Shown here: piece after piece, positions 62,820-64,000 of the stretch | How positions within the stretch are numbered: the first letter of the stretch is position 1 | How the letters are laid out: the number at the start of each line of letters is the position of its first letter | DNA from: UBA4742 sp963773335 | GTDB taxonomy: Bacteria; Actinomycetota; Acidimicrobiia; Acidimicrobiales; Acidimicrobilacustridaceae | Length of the DNA stretch: 64,000 bases | Direction of reading: 5' to 3' | Assembly (NCBI GenBank): GCA_963773335.1 | Contig: CAVZAT010000004.1 | Coordinates: forward strand, 372,001 to 436,000 | The notes under the pieces: generated by a model | The model's input: the letters and a program-made list of their open reading frames with translations, nothing else | Told to the model about the DNA's origin: nothing | Databases searched by the model: none | Position numbers and translations under genes: made by a program

Positions 62820-64000
62820 CTAGCCCGGGTTGTGGAAGATGAGGACGCGCTCGGCGTTGCCGAAGTGGCCGAGCGGATCGCGGATGACCGCGCGGGCTCC
62901 GAACGTGGCCACCGGAGACGCGGGCTCGTGGTCGACCCATCCGGGCGCGGGCGGGGTGAACTCGCCGGTCACCACATAGTCGTAGGAGGCCAGCTCGGCC
63001 GACGAACGCGCCGTCGCGGCCGACTCGACCACGACGTGACCCGGAATCCGGGCCAGCTCGGAGGGCAGGATCCCGAGCTCCCGGGCCACGAGGATGCGGT
63101 CACCCGGCCGGGCCTGCATCTCGAGCCAGTCGACGGTCTGGGTGCGGCTGTCGACGATGTTGTTCGCCGACTGGATGGCCGGCTTCACCCCCATGAAGAA
63201 CAGCGACACCCCGACCAGGCTGGCCAACGTGACGACGCCGGCCTGCCGGGCGGCCCGGGGCAGGTGCGCGCCGCGACCGACGAGGCGGACCCCCTCCACC
63301 AGCGTGGCTGCCGCTCCGATGGCCAGGAACGGCACCAACGGCACGAGGTTGCGGAACGGCTGGTAGTTCTGGGGGGCGAGGTACAGGGCGAAGGGGACGG
63401 CCACGGCCAGCCAGGCGGTCGTGAACTGCCGGCTCTCGCTCCGGCGCCACAACAGGTACACCCCGATCAGCCCCAGGCCGGCGACCAGCCAACCCACCTC
63501 GTGACCGTTGACCAGGTCTTGGGCGTAGTTCGTCGCGCTCGACTTGTGTACGTAGACCTTCGCTTCGGACACGATGTCGGTGAGCACCTGCACCGGCGCC
63601 AGGATCAGGCCCGGCATGCTGATCAGCGCGGCCACCGCGCCGCCCAGGGCCGAGAGCTCGATCAGCCGGATCTGGCGGGGCCTGGCCAGCTCACGGTCGC
63701 GCCAGACGAACACGACGATCGCCAGGAACACCGCTCCCGAGGGGTACTTCGACGTGAACGCCAGTCCCGAGCCGATGCCCGCGAGCACGAGCAGCACCGC
63801 CTGACGACGCGGGGAGCCCCGCGAGTGGGCCAGCAACAACAGGGTCAGGGCCACGAAGAACGTCGCCGGGGTGTCGACGATGACGATCGGGCTGCGGCTG
63901 ACCAGGGCTGGCATGAGCGCGCAGATGATCCCCGCGGCCAGCGCCGCCGTGCGCCCCACCAGCTTCCAGGCGAGCAGCATGGTGAGCAGCACCGTCCAGG
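62820..64000 (-). CDS. GT-C fold membrane glycosyltransferase (PMT-like), 5' end beyond window
   Basis: The frame is open to the window edge, so the N-terminus, including the DE-type catalytic loop, is missing. The visible 393 residues contain about eight hydrophobic helices, YVHKSSATNYAQDLVNGHEVGW, APQNYQPFRNLVPLVPFLAIGAA, and a soluble C-terminal part (DRILVARELGILPSELARIPG). This matches dolichyl-phosphate-mannose-dependent or ArnT-like transferases. It converges with the DUF35 gene, 26 nt apart. The acceptor is unknown. Confidence 0.83.
   Translation of the reverse strand, partial: WTVLLTMLLAWKLVGRTAALAAGIICALMPALVSRSPIVIVDTPATFFVALTLLLLAHSRGSPRRQAVLLVLAGIGSGLAFTSKYPSGAVFLAIVVFVWRDRELARPRQIRLIELSALGGAVAALISMPGLILAPVQVLTDIVSEAKVYVHKSSATNYAQDLVNGHEVGWLVAGLGLIGVYLLWRRSESRQFTTAWLAVAVPFALYLAPQNYQPFRNLVPLVPFLAIGAAATLVEGVRLVGRGAHLPRAARQAGVVTLASLVGVSLFFMGVKPAIQSANNIVDSRTQTVDWLEMQARPGDRILVARELGILPSELARIPGHVVVESAATARSSAELASYDYVVTGEFTPPAPGWVDHEPASPVATFGARAVIRDPLGHFGNAERVLIFHNPG

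Overview
This is a high-GC window (roughly 70% by eye) with many GTG and TTG starts, overlapping stop/start pairs, a split trp/his biosynthetic layout and a large set of acyl-CoA catabolism genes. Together these suggest an actinobacterium, plausibly of the class Acidimicrobiia. The taxonomic placement is an inference from style and gene content; no rRNA is present. No tRNA, rRNA, CRISPR array or insertion sequence was recognised.

Layout. 1-17.5 kb is housekeeping. It holds trpB (partial), trpF, trpC and trpE, hisI, hisF, hisA, hisH, hisB, hisC and hisD, all on the minus strand. Interspersed are an OmpR/HK two-component pair, a YgfZ/GcvT-like protein, a DnaJ-domain membrane protein, a GroES-like protein, a PAP2-type enzyme and a GT-C glycosyltransferase. 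17.8-44.9 kb and 57.7-62.8 kb form an acyl-CoA catabolic island: acyl-CoA synthetases, acyl-CoA dehydrogenases (one a double-domain fusion), hydratase, SDR, thiolases with DUF35 partners, a CoA-transferase, thioesterase and hydrolases. Seven copies of a palindrome with consensus TGACACgnnyGTCA lie in front of these genes and nowhere else that I could find. This points to one regulon under an unseen, probably TetR-like, repressor.

The most unusual region is 45.6-57.4 kb, which interrupts the catabolic island. A strong ribosome-binding site precedes an 18-residue peptide, MPQQKKTTKDRPKLACCR, followed by a hairpin. Then come a GRDP-like protein (WHFHILDT), a PAPS-type sulfotransferase, an ABC exporter pair and homologues of LuxC, LuxE, LuxD and LuxA (bacterial luciferase alpha subunit). 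These are followed by a ureohydrolase (arginase/agmatinase family), a 2OG-Fe(II) oxygenase and a cysteinyl-tRNA synthetase paralogue. A convergent SARP-type regulator closes the cluster. Most genes overlap by 4 nt, so they probably form one operon. The set resembles a lux operon recast as a peptide or small-molecule biosynthetic cluster, with no luxB visible. The product is unknown.

Sequence quality. Many genes carry single-base frame changes, mostly insertions, densest at 37.5-40.1 kb. The reading frame and family match resume after each one, and the affected genes include hisD and cysS, so sequencing or assembly error is more likely than decay. Coordinates for these genes span the whole reconstructed gene.
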